In this document: in pieces, positions 1 through 12,276 of the stretch
How positions within the stretch are numbered: position 1 is the first letter of the stretch
How the letters are laid out: every line of letters begins with the position of its first letter
Assembly (NCBI RefSeq): GCF_000003815.2
Contig: NC_049993.1
Span: 10,559,032 to 10,623,031 of the forward strand
Reading direction: 5' to 3'
DNA from: Branchiostoma floridae
Taxonomy: Eukaryota > Chordata > Leptocardii > Amphioxiformes > Branchiostomatidae
DNA length: 64,000 bases
Made by a program: the position numbers and the translations under genes
The notes under the pieces: model-generated
Databases searched by the model: none
What the model saw: only the letters and a program-made list of their open reading frames with translations
Told to the model about the DNA's origin: nothing

Positions 1-330
1 AAGTGTGAGAATCCAGATCTTATAGGCTTTCAAGTTGTCACCTAAGACAAGGTTGAGCATCGATAGGGCAGCATCGTTCTTCAGTGCCTCACAAGTTCAC
101 ATACAATTTAAACGTCTTTAGTACCAAGAGCAATGTTAACGTTCTTAGAATCTGCACGTGTTTACTGCTAATTTCATTTTGATAAAATTAGGTTTTAGCA
201 CAAAATGCGAAACAGTGATCAAATTTCATGGTTGGCCACGATATTCGTAAGATTTTGTAACAGTTATCTTGGCAGTGGGAAAACACACGTGATTAACCCT
301 CCCTCTCTCTTCCTTTCGTCCTGAATCCAG

Positions 331-3300
331 ACACGTGCTTCACACCAAGACACGCAGCAGAGGCAGTCTGATCCAGTTTGACCAGAACGGGATGTCAACC
401 CGAGCCACCTACGACCTGCTGGACCTGAAGAGAGAAGACGATGGTCACATGACGTGGGCCGATGTTGGCCAATGGGACGACGGCACGCTTCGGCTCAAGT
501 CGGGCGCCGGAGACAACCTCGTGCTCTTCGCCGGCAGCCTCGGCAAGAAACGCATCGTGACGATCGCAGAGAAGCCGTTCACCTACGTCACACCTCTCCT
601 GGACTCCCAGCATCCCTGCAACTCTCGCGTGAAGTGCCTGATTCCCGTGGAAAATAGGACGACGCACAAGTTCACCATAGAAACCACCAACGACGACAAC
701 CTGTACCAGTATGACGACACCAACTCCACCTACACCATACAGTGCTGTGAGGGTCTGGTGGTGGACCTGATGGAGGCCATCGCCACGGACCTGGGGCTGG
801 AGTACGAACTGTACCACGTGGCGGACTCCAAGTACGGGTCGAATGTGAACGGGACGTGGAACGGCATGGTGCGAGACTTGATGGACGGGAAGGCGGAGAT
901 GGCCATCGGACCAATCAGCGCCACCATGAATCGCTATGACGTCATTGATTTCACGGAGCCGTTTGCCCACTCGGGTATCGGCATCATCGTGGCCAAACGG
1001 ACGGACAGTCCTCGTCTTACTNNNNNNNNNNNNNNNNNNNNNNNNNNNNNNNNNNNNNNNNNNNNNNNNNNNNNNNNNNNNNNNNNNNNNNNNNNNNNNN
1101 NNNNNNNNNNNNNNNNNNNNNTCAACCAGGCTCGTATCCAATAATGCGGATTCTTCAACGTCGTGAAGGGGGAACTCTGCCATTTCTTCGTCGGCATCAG
1201 GGTCATGCCTCCTCGTAAATAAGAGCTCGCAGACTCGTCGTCCGATCGAATCGCGCCTAATGTGAGGGGGGTATTATGAGTAAAATGTAATTGCGAACTG
1301 TCACCTTTTAAGCGTTTGTTACAACTAGTGACCGACTCGCTGAAACACCTCTGTTTGTCATTTTACAAAATATGGTGCCAAAATCTATACCTTTGGCATG
1401 ACATATGTATTCTTATAAAGTTGACCCTCTATATGGTACCTCAATTTCTACAAAAATGCCCTGACATCACGCCATGATACCGCTCCGATAGTGGGTTCAG
1501 CACCAAGGACAGGGCACGGTGGGATGGACATGTACGCGGCCAGTTAAGAAGTGCATAGGGCGGTACCGAAGTGAGTTTATACGGGGTGTTTGGTACATGG
1601 TGTTTTGCCACCATGGCCCAGATTCATCGTATTGATCGTGGCTTCTCCAAACGCTGTCCACCTCACCTCAGCGACCACCGCAGCTCTCCACGGTGTATTC
1701 CGAACCGCCGGGCAGCCATTAATTGGAGATAATGGTATCCGAAATCAATGCTTAATGTCTATTAACGGTTCTCTCCATCAGAAACTTTGCGCTGGGACAA
1801 CTGGCTGATGACCTTCGTGACCTTACACTTTGTGGCCGTCGTCATCACCATCTTTGAGTGGTTCAGTCCGTACGGACTCCACCCCAGGGGGAGGGGCAGG
1901 AACTCCAACTTCGGCTTCCCCTCGGCCCTGGTCAACGTGTGGTCCATTCTCTTCTCTCACACCGTCTACACAAAACCACCAAAGAGTTGGAGCAGGTGCG
2001 CTTTTTTATAAATGAAACATTCAGGTTTAAGATATACGGTAAGATTTGTTTTGAATATAAGTTTCTATAAAGCGTACGTCGTTGAAGAAGTTCACCAGTC
2101 ATGTATTAATGCAGTTACTACAAAGTTCTTCAAACAGTGAGGTTTTTTTTAAGGCATAGAGACAAACCTCCAAATTTTCGATGTCTTTCGAGGCACATCT
2201 TTTTCAAGGATATGCAATGTAATATGAGCTGAACTATGTGTTGATTAATAATGATTTTGTCGTTTTTTGTTCTTTAGCCGATGGGTCATAAACTTCTGGG
2301 GAGCCTTCTCTTTCATCTTCCTGGGGAGCTACACGGCAAACCTGGCGTCATTCATGGTGGCACAGGACCAGTACTACAACCTGGCGGGGCTGCACGATCA
2401 AAGGGTGAGAGGTGAACATGAGAGGTCGTACATCCGGGATAGTTGTAGAGGCAGGGGAGGTGTGGTTGTAACCAGGAGTATTGTTTGCATCTATTCAACT
2501 CTATTCATTTCTGGTGATAAAAGCAAAAATCGCCCATCATTTATCAAAGCATATTTAAAACTTGAAAGTTGTGAACACTTAGGCATACCGCCCGATAGTA
2601 TTATACCACTGATCTTTTTTCCTATATTTAGTCCTATATTCTGATTTTCACCAATAAATGCATGAAAATTACAAGGGGTAAGCGTTCATTCCAATACCAC
2701 GGTTCGTTCTATATATAGTATCTTATTCCCAAGAAAAAAAAAGCCACATCTGGAAGAGAATAAACTTGCCCCTTCATCTTTATTCACAGGACGGGCATCA
2801 CGTTAGGTACTTTCAGCTGAGTGAACACATTTGCCCGAGGGATTGACTGCAGAATGGGTTGTTTTCGACATAGTGCTGCAATTTAAAACCTAGATATGTC
2901 ATTGCTACGTCTAAATTGCCTCCGGTTTCCCATTCACAACACGCGTGACTTGGATACTACTGCAGAAGACATTTACGTTTTGGAATTCAACTTAGTATGT
3001 TTGATATTTGCTTGATATGCAAGATGCAAATTTACGACAAAAATTTAATTTGATTTAATTTGACTAGTACGTTTTTTTTTATTTTAGAGATCTACTTCAA
3101 CGTCTTGAAAATATGATCAATAAATAATGTAAGGACCGTCTTGAGCAACCTTTGGAAGTGCATTTACGAGTCTGTTTGTCTCATCAACCTCCCTTGCCCA
3201 GTATTTATTAAATCCACTCATTTGATTGTTATTCTGTAGAATAATAATGCCGAAAGCAAACATTGTTATGGTGACGGAGACTAGAATATTTTGTGGAAGA

Positions 3301-6300
3301 GATCGTTAGAGCGATCAGAATAGAATGAAACCATGAATAAATAAACAACTTTATTGTACATTTTTGCCCACCCAAGCTAAGTACAATTTTCTACCTTCTA
3401 ATCCAACTGATCCAATTCACGCTGATTCCGGTAGAGGACGCTGCCGGACGAAGACTTTGAAGGCTTTCGTGTTTCTTATACCGGGCTAAATTTGTCATTA
3501 AAGCACCTATTTTACTAGACGGCCATCCCTTGGACCTAAATGGTTTTTTTTCATAATTAGACCTGTATTTTCGATTATTCGTTGAGCATGTCATGTTACA
3601 GGACCGTCGCAGCGAGGCCGCAGCTACCCTGTGGAATGGTGTTAGACTCTGTAACATTACAGCATTTCAGTATAACATTTTGCGTCAGTATCTTATACCT
3701 TCTTTGTGTACCCTTCAGTTGATCAGCGGTCCGCTTCTATACGGGGTTGCCAGAGGAACGAGTATAGAGACGTATCTAGAAGAGAGGACACTCCTGACGA
3801 AAAAGAAGGACCGTTTTATCCCAGTTAACATCACGGAGTTCGGGATCCGTCAGCTCAAGTAAGTAACGACCGTTCTTTCCTGTCATCGGTCATGGGGTGT
3901 GAGGGACTAATAAAGGATAGGTCAGTTAGCATGATAAGTCTTCTGGCGCCACAAGTTTGTTATAGCTAAGCTTAAGAGTGACTTCAATTCAGTTATGTGT
4001 CCAAGTGCTGTTCTAGGCCCGATAACGATAAGGCTACCCATTATACAATGCAGCTATTTGGCACTGATAAAGCTCAGGCAGTTTTCTATTAGTTCTAAAA
4101 GGGTGTCAATGAATAGAGACATTAATGATTATAGACATCTGAACAAGAACTAACTGAATGTATGTATGAGGAATGAAAAATCAAAATCAGCACATCCTGT
4201 CCTTAGGTGCCATACTATGTCTGTACTTGACTTTACTTCATCGCCATGCATCGTTAGCTGAAAGTCTGTTATGAATCTCCACAGAAAAGGCGAGATTGAT
4301 GCATTTTTCGCTGGCTCCAACCTGCTGGAGTATCACATCGCCAACGACCCGGAGTGCGAGATAGTCAAAGTCGGGAACGTGGCTGCGGCGGAGGGATACG
4401 CCTTTGGTGTCCGAAAGGGTGAGTAGGGCAAAGTGTGAATTGGTCCAAAGTTCAGCTAAACAAATGAGACAAAGTCACGGCATAGTTTTTCTAATAACAG
4501 TTGATTCACCGTATGTTAAACATACAAACGCCTGCATCATAACCAACCATCATGGGTTTACCTGTACCGTATGAGATGCATGGCACAATAGTTACTTATT
4601 TCTTAACGAACTGTTTATGTGTCCCCGTTTCCTCAGGCTCAGCCCTGAAGAACCCTGTGTCGTCTCTGATCCTGCACTACTCCAGTAACGGATATCTGGA
4701 CGAGCTGACACAGAAGTGGTACTCCACAGGGAGCTGTCACAAGAAGAAGCGAGATCCCAATGTATGTACGTCTGTTCTCAGACAAAGTTCTATAATCAGA
4801 AGATCATTAACTAAACTTTGTATGACGTCTTTAAATAGACGAGCTTTATCAAAGGTCGCTGAACTCGCGATCAGACATAAAGACTCCCAGGCACCTTTGA
4901 CCAACCACTGACGTCACGCCTTTGGAAGGTCACATGTCATCAAAAGTGAACTGCTTAGACTACTGAAGGCTGAAGAGGCTGTCGAAAGATGACATGTTGC
5001 TGTAGCACACTTTCTTTGAAATGGATCCAAAGTTTGAAAAGAAATGGATCCAAAGTTTGAAAAGTAAATCATGTTACTAACCAACAAGAGTGAACTACTA
5101 TGAAAATTTCATGTTTTGTTTGTTGCTTGCAGGAGGAGAAGCGACAACTAGGAGTCAAACATGCGGAGGGTTTGGCACTTTTTATGATTGCCGGGATCGG
5201 ACTGTCCATGATCGTGCTCGTGCTAGAGTACGCCGTGTACTTCTGCGTCCTGCCCTGCCTGAAGAGACGAAAGTGTAAGAGGTGGATGCCAGTCAGCCAG
5301 GTTAGAACTGTTTCTGTGCTTAGTCTATTTGGGTATACTTAGTCAATACCTCAATATCTTGGCAACGCCTCAAGAGCGGGATCATGAGTACCTATTATGT
5401 ATTTGTCTCCACAGAGACTTCATCGCGCGGTGAACAAGGACGACTTGGCAGGGCCCAAGTCTGCTCTTAAAGAAATGGCCAACATCGTGAAGAGGGGCCA
5501 GTTTTACCTCATGTTCGAGAAAGACACTTTAGTGAGTATTCCTACCTTCCCTGAGCTCTTGTTTTATGGACCGTATTCCCTATGGTGTAAACGCTGAGAG
5601 AGTTCAAGTCAATGTAAATTTGGAAGGATTACTAATCATCATGTGTGTCTACGTTAAACAAATATCTAATGCAATGCTTTACATGTATATTCTGGTTAGG
5701 TAGCATTAAACATAGGGTTCTATTTTTTTTTCTGCAGATCAAACTCAGGCAGCAACGGGCGGCAGCCTTTGCCCTTCAAAACCAACAGTAAGTATAACTG
5801 GTTTGACGATTCTCAATACAAGAATTTACGTATACCTTAACTAGTAGCTAGGGTCAGCGTATAAAACAGGTGGGGTATGATTATCAATGTCATATAAAGA
5901 AGGTTTAGCAAATGACACTCTTGTTCATTCGATTCCCATGAAAACACAACATGATCGAGCAAGCCATTTACATCGAGAATTATAACTAGCGACGCCACAG
6001 AGACGATGCCAACTAGTATCGTCTTCAGATTGAGTGTTGCTCGCATACTAATGTCTAATCTCCATATCTGCACATGTCTCCCATGCAGAACCCAGAGGCG
6101 AGACGCCAGCGTCCAGACGCCTGCTAAGGTCGAGTGTTTTGATGTCCGGACGTACTCAACGGAACGGAAAATCTTTCCGGATCCTTGTTCGGACGGTTCC
6201 GGATCGTACGACATGTCCACGTCAGACGAGGAGAAGAACACGGAGTCGAAGAAACTTTCCGCTGCATCTGCAGCAGCCGTTGCGATGGGTGATTCAAAGG

Positions 6301-6938
6301 GAACGAGGCTGGACTTTAGCGTGGGGCATGACGTGTTCCCCACAGCCATGCTTCACCACGATGGGTGCGGGACGCTACACAAGTGTTACACTCCAGGTGG
6401 GGACCTCAAACTCACCCCAAACGGAAACATCTTTGCGCGGAGTCCTCAGTACGAGAAACAATCATCCCTCACAACCGACGCAAGAAGGCCCATTTATGCC
6501 AAGATTCTCCCCACCTTAAGAGGTAGCCTGTCAAAGTCTTCCGAAAATGTGACTCTTGAGAACGTGGATGCCCAGTGGAATCAGTTCTCATTTCCAGACA
6601 GGCAACCTGAAAATACAAACCTTCCTACCAACTCCAATCCCCCCGACCCCTACTCCTTGAGACCACCCGAACTGCAGCCGCAAGGGGCCGCTTGTGCACG
6701 CACGCCGCCGCACTCGGCGCCTGAGTCGGAGACCGGCGGGGCAAAGTTCACGTTCGACGCTCGGGAGCTGTGTTCCCTGGACGACGATCCCATGCCCACC
6801 ACAGACATCATGCTGAGATGGCAGAGCGCGGAGCTGCAGCTTCGAACCGCGCTCAGAGAAAACGTCACGCTAAAGAGAAAACTGAGACAAGCGCGACATT
6901 CGGTGCACAACTGTCCGCACTCCACTACCCTCTGGTAG
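331..6938 (+). CDS. GRIN3: NMDA-type ionotropic glutamate receptor subunit, GluN3-like (3' part of gene)
   Basis: Predicted ligand-gated cation channel subunit of the neuronal plasma membrane. Visible exons: 331 to at least 1021 (runs into the gap), 1782-1995, 2278-2404, 3719-3858, 4285-4418, 4637-4761, 5133-5300, 5415-5531, 5738-5787, 6089-6938. All carry AG/GT borders and phases agree from the second exon on. Exon 1 encodes S1 with the NMDA-type CC pair (IQCCEGLVVDL) and the binding-site Arg (SATMNRYDVIDF). Then come M1, the SPYGLHPRGR linker, the pore loop (SALVNVWSILFSHTV), the KPPKSW segment, M3 with SYTANLASF, S2, M4 (FMIAGIGLSMIVLVLEYAVY) and a post-M4 RLHRAVN motif close to GluN3. The C-tail ends in a charged, possibly coiled-coil segment. 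The PYGL-PRGR and KPP motifs favour GluN3 over GluN1/GluN2. The amino-terminal domain and the exon joining S1 to M1 are not visible. Three key sites are unusual (see findings). Confidence 0.88.
1022..1121. other. Assembly gap (100 N)
   Basis: Exactly 100 N, the conventional size for a gap of unknown length. It removes the end of the S1 exon of the GluN3-like gene, so the missing coding sequence before M1 is an assembly loss and not evidence of a broken gene. The bases just right of the gap belong to a dispersed repeat. Confidence 0.98.
1122..1285 (-). repeat. Dispersed repeat end, inverted relative to the copy at 18983-19140
   Basis: The reverse complement of this stretch matches the sequence left of the second gap. 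Shared blocks include CCCCTCACATTAGGCG, ATCGGACGACGAGTCTGCGA and TTTACGAGGAGGCATG. Both copies abut a run of N, so the rest of the element is probably inside the gaps. The C-rich tract at the outer end could be the end of an inverted-repeat transposon; the family is not recognised. Confidence 0.8.
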
Positions 6939-9900
6939 CAACAGCATCCAGAGGACACCATAGTATAGTACCCATGCTTAGTGGGGAATGTGTTGGTTAA
7001 ATAGCTTTCATCATTTTCACACCCTGGAAAACTTCATTGTGTAAATACTTGGACCTTCAGTTTGGCATTCAAGATCTATACCTCGTGTTTTTGTATGTCT
7101 GCTTAAGTCTGAAAGCAGAAGAGAAGATTATACAGTTAAAACAAAGCTATTCATACGCTGTGAAATCTAATTGGTGTGTTCCGTGTATGAGTAGATTTGT
7201 TGTTAACTGCACATAGACTGATTCTGCGGGAACAAAAAGTCTTGAAACTGGAATTTCCTTCCGATTGCTAGATCTACATAAAAGAAGAATATAGTTTAGA
7301 GGAGTTTTTTCGAACGAAGGGGAAATAGGGGAACAGTTCCTAAACTAGATGCACATGTTAACGAGTTCGAGTACAGTTTTCTGGAGTAGTGATTTCTGTA
7401 GGTAGGTAAGGTATGCGACACTTACAAAAATAACAGGAAACAGAAGATGACAAATAGATCTTTGAAAATACAAGGGTGCAATCGAGTACACAAAATGCGT
7501 CCTAACGTTTCTCGTCTTGTGTAATTTTGACCTGGTCTTTTTTAGCTGTTACTATCTTAGAGTGTGTGACAAAGCAACGAGATTGACGAATGTACATTTT
7601 AATCTGAAGATCAGTTCTCATCTATTTTAATACGTTTAGATGGACCTGAGTGAATGGAAGAACCGTTAATGGTAGGTGATTCAAATGTACTTCAATTTTT
7701 TTAGATAAAACGATCAAGACCAGCCAATTCTAGCTTTTTTTTAGTATTATTGAATGTTGGTGATTGTTAAGAAGAAAGGTCTTTGCAAAGAAAGGAAACA
7801 AAATATAAACTAAAACTAAGTGTGCGTCGCCAAATGCCTGCTTTGCAGACTTTTGCGTCGGAGTCGCTTTTTGAGACGGTGGTATATGTGAACAAAAGTG
7901 TGTAAATTGTATGGATTCATGCATTTTAATTATAACCTATTCTGTATTAGCCATAGTCCTAGAGTATACACTTGGTGATAAAATTTGTTCCCATTAGTAT
8001 CAAGTTTAACACAGAAGAAAATATTCTAACTGTAGAAATTTAGTGTTGGCACTAAGGGCTTCGTCCTGCAAGAATGCTGCATCCTGGGAAATATTTGGGG
8101 CGTCGGTATCTTTGTTTTAACGTATGACGTCAGTATCTGCAGGTATATATCGGTACTAAGGCTGTATATTGTAAATATTTTCAGCTAGGACGACACTCTG
8201 AGTGATAAAGTGACAACGGTAACGTGTTGGGCGTATGTCGTTTTTACTCGTGACCCCTGTCTCTACTAACCCATAGTTTATGTGTCCACCGCTATGTACA
8301 TATTTGCATACGTTATCTAGATGAACTTACATTGGAATTTATTTAGGTACTGGTCAACAAGCAGATGTTTAGAAAGAAAATGTGACTGCTTCTGGAACTA
8401 CCTATATTAGTTGCTAAAAAGTTACGATTTTCAATCGCAAAATCTGCTTATAGCTATTACAAATAGGTTAAAATTTTACAGAAATACTGTCTATTTATCA
8501 CATTATTTTAGTTCGGAAAAGTTTTTCAATCGAAAACCGTGCGTGTGCCTACTAATGAAAAAAAAAACGTGACAACGTACTGAGATAACAGTTCGAAACA
8601 AAATTGTCAAAGCTTTAGTAAGTACCACGTTTTCTGTCCTAAAATACTATTCAAAACTAGATAAATGTGATAGATAGATAATCAGGTCTATTACAGAACA
8701 AACAGACCCAGGGAGAAGGTATGAGGAAAGCTGCTGTCAAATAAAGACTCAACGCCCTTTCAAATTCCAAAGGATATCCACCTGCAGCTGCCCTATACCG
8801 GGTTACGTGGGGAAAGGCACGTCACAATATTCATTTGTATTGAGAGAGTGTTCATGAACTTAGTATGCGGACTGACATCAGATAGCAAACACCCACGGAA
8901 TGTTCTCAGCGTGTTCTTGAGAATCCTTAGAAAGGTCATGTTATCCCATGCACGATCTGTTCCAACTTTCCTTCTATTACAAAAGCTCATCAGTTTCTCA
9001 AGCCTAATTGTTATAGATACCTAAGATAGTCACACATTCTATCCCTTCCTTCCTTCCTTCTTTCCTCTATTCCTTCATTCCTCCCTCCCTTCTTTCCTTT
9101 ATTCATTTTACCAATAGATCACCATTCATGGTAACTCGTGTGTTCGACTGCTTTGCATTCTGAGATAAACAATTCGACAGTGCATTGCTTCTCCTACTCC
9201 CATACTTCTCCCGTATTCGTAGTCTTGTCAAATTTCTGTAACCTCCCAAGACATTTCACCTCCCTGCAGCGTCATATGAGACAAACAAGAACTTCTGAAA
9301 TGTGCCCTAGATTTAGGACACATAACAACATTTACAGGGTAAAATACAAGATAACAAAAGCAATGCAATTCAAACTTCCGCAGACCAATAACGCGTATCT
9401 ATACAATACGGCCTGACATTTACATAACGCTGATCTTTCAATAGACCCCCTGCCCTATTGCTATTTGTTCAGATCTTGAAGGCGACAGGGGACGTCATGT
9501 AGCGTTGTGGCTCTGATCATTTATTACGACAAAAACCCTTTGCGGCGCCAAAAGGCCTAACTGTAACTGTCAAAGAAGAAAACTCAACCCACTACCATAA
9601 CCAGTTTAATAAGGGGATTTTAAATCAATTTGTCTATCACTTAACAACTTTATCACTTGTTTTTCTACAGGAACGTTGAATTTTCATACCATTAATATAT
9701 TACACAATTCATGTCACTCGAGCTACCATGTATAATTCTTAACGGATATTTGGTAGTCTCTACGATACCCATTTCGTTGCTGACAAACTGTAAAAATTGG
9801 CGGGATAGAAATTTTGAATTCTGCAAAATCATCAATTTACACGAGCTGATAGTGCTCTTTTCAATGACAGCTTTATTTATGTTACCTCCGGCGTTTACCG

Positions 9901-11021
9901 TTTAATGGCACTTGAAAAGATTTATTATCTAAACAAATGACACTAAGTGGGTAGAGGGGGCCGAACCACGTGATCATCACGTGATCCTAAGGTTGCTGAC
10001 AGGAGGCTGAAGTCGTCACTTTCTTTTGTTTTTTGCGCATCTGGCAAAACCACTGTGTAAACCACTTAAGGCTGTAAGGGTGGGTCTTAAGAATGTAAGT
10101 GTCTTGATAGTGTACACAAGGTCATTCAAGTGACCGGTCACATCTCGTTGAACCGTCCTAACCTGTCTTGAATATCCTTCTTCGGGGTCATTTCTTCAAG
10201 GCTGTTAAAAGAGAAAAATGATTAGGACCGTTATGGAACATTTCTCACATAAAGCGACAAAGACTTGTTTAACATGGCAAACGGATATCACAAATCATTG
10301 GACAATGTCACCGTTTATCGCTATTCCTCGGATACCTTAGTCTGTATGGCATTCCAATAGACGGCAATCTTGCTGCAACCTGATTACAACCTACATTGGG
10401 TTGGGTCAACGTAACCTAGCCTTAGAATTGGACTATCATGCAGAATGTAACGGAATGGCTGACCAGAGAACAAAACACACAAGACGTAAAAGACCTAATA
10501 GTATGAAATTCGCTGTCTAATCGCTTGGTCGCAGCGCGGTAGTGGCGGTTTTAAGTGCCCCATGGACTCCCAAATTGAAGTGACAGCAGACACCTCAAAA
10601 CTCTCTTAACATAAACTTAGATTTTTCCACTCTACTCTACCCGCTGAGTGATCATAATTGTGATATATATTTCGTCAAGGAACCCTATTTCCGATTACAT
10701 CAGCATTGACCTGATTTGAGAGACTGTTCCAACGCAAACACTAAAACTACTGACTCGCAGAGAGTCAACGAACTCTGACAGTTTAACACAAGGGGCTGTC
10801 ACCTTTTTATCTAAACCAGTGGTGCAGTTACAGACTCCAATTTGTCATTGTGTCAGCGTCTGATGGTTAAGTGTGCTGTCTGAGGTCTATCACAAGATAC
10901 GGGAACCTTCTGTCACAAGTTTTCAAACACCGGGAAAGATCAAGAGCAGTATTCCCTATATAAGACATCAGATTGTAAAATCAAATTCTTTTTGTCAAAC
11001 CTGACTGGCTTTACTAATATA
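6939..11021 (+). other. GluN3-like 3' UTR and intergenic sequence
   Basis: No protein-coding signal recognised in about 4 kb. A possible polyadenylation signal AATAAA lies at 8740-8745, 1.8 kb past the stop codon; nothing shows that it is used. At about 9972-9988 two CACGTG E-boxes sit in inverted arrangement around one central base. Confidence 0.5.
9036..9112. repeat. Pyrimidine-rich degenerate microsatellite (CCTT-like)
   Basis: Repeated TTCC/CCTT words make a nearly uninterrupted T/C run on the plus strand. It is simple-sequence DNA with no coding content. Confidence 0.8.
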
Positions 11022-12276
11022 CACTCGGCACAAAAAGTTTGGAATATCAACTTTGGTATATCATATTTCCGTTATTTATGCATCAATTTCAATGTACTAT
11101 ATGTCAATAGAAAGCTTGTGTGATTTTCTTTCCTATGGTATCAAACTTATTATGATTGTAAACACATGAAATGAGCACAAGGCCTGCTTACATGAGTGGG
11201 TCACGAAAAAAAAGTGCCCAAATTCCCCTGCTTCTGTTCAACATTGTATCGTCCTGTTGATATTGGCGCGTGTGTTACTGGTTCAATCAATCCTTTTTTC
11301 ACCTCACACTTGGTATACGGAACATACAAGGTTTTAGCACGCTTAGAGTAGAGTATATCTGCCCTTTTGATAGTCGGATGGACAAATCAAAGCACGGATG
11401 CGGCAAGGAGAACCGCACGTTGACACGACAAGAGTAACTTTCGGCATTTGGTGGTGGAGGCAGTGTCATGGTGTGGGCGGTATAACCGCCATAGGAAAAA
11501 CAAGACTCGTCATCATTCCATGTAACTTCAATGTGGTGAGATATAGGGACACCATCCTCCATCCAGTAGCAATATCCTACCTCTTCAATATTGGACCAAA
11601 TGCCATTCTGCAAGATTACAACACCAGTCCACACAGAGAAAGGACCATTGGATGCTGGAGTACAGTCTTAGGGAATAGCCTTCCTACAGCTTATGGCTAG
11701 CACTTGATTGATCACCTCTTGCCATGGTTCAGATTTTTTGCTTGAATAAAGAGTAACAGTAGCTTTGATTGACATGTCCTGTTTATTCAACTTGCCTTCA
11801 TTCATAAGTCAATACCGACGGAAGAAAATGAGCAGAATGGAGTGATTGACTTTAGTAGGGTAATTTTGGCACTTTATCTTTAGGACCCCCTGTACGTAAG
11901 CAGGCCTGGTACTCGTTTCATGAATTTACACTCATAAAATACTCTACTCAGATATGCCAAAAAGAAACTTGGATGTTCTGTATACCAAACGGTAGGTGAA
12001 AAAGGGATTGATTGAATCATTGTCACCCGCGGCCATAACAACCGGACGATACAGTTTTGAACAAAAACGGGGGAATTTGGGCACTTTTTTTTCGTGACCC
12101 ACTCACGTTAGCAGGCCTAATGTATGTTCCATGAGTTAACAATGATAATGAGTTTCATACCATTGGAAAGAAAATCATGCAAGCTTTCTATTGATATATA
12201 ACATATTGAAATTGATGCAGAAACAACAGAAATATGATCAACCGAAGTTGATATTCCAAACTTTTTGTGCTGAGTG
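11022..12276 (+). mobile_element. Tc1-like DNA transposon, decayed, with long terminal inverted repeats
   Basis: The ends are CACTCGGCACAAAAAGTTTG on the left and the inverse of CACTCAGCACAAAAAGTTTG on the right, each flanked by TA, the Tc1/mariner target duplication. The inverted repeats are long: similarity runs inward for about 310 bp, including GTGCCCAAATTCCCC and TTCAATCAATCC on both sides. The roughly 630-bp core keeps part of a Tc1-type transposase. The two arms differ at many positions, so the insertion is old. It is too short to encode a full transposase and is presumably immobile alone. Confidence 0.9.
11398..11700 (+). pseudogene. Tc1-like transposase remnant (catalytic-domain fragment)
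   Basis: An open frame of about 100 codons contains GKTRLVIIPCNFNVVRYRD, then LHPVAISYLFNIGPNAILQD and YNTSPHRER. This is the order of a Tc1 transposase around the second catalytic Asp (typically LQDDNARPHRA in relatives). The preceding VMVWGGI-type segment is recognisable only across a frame change near 11460-11480. The DNA-binding N-terminus and the last catalytic acid are absent. Confidence 0.85.

Noticed and set aside
331..1021. Broken glutamate receptor pseudogene
   Set aside because: The only interruption is the 100-N gap; downstream exons keep frame, splice sites and the conserved domain order to a normal stop codon.
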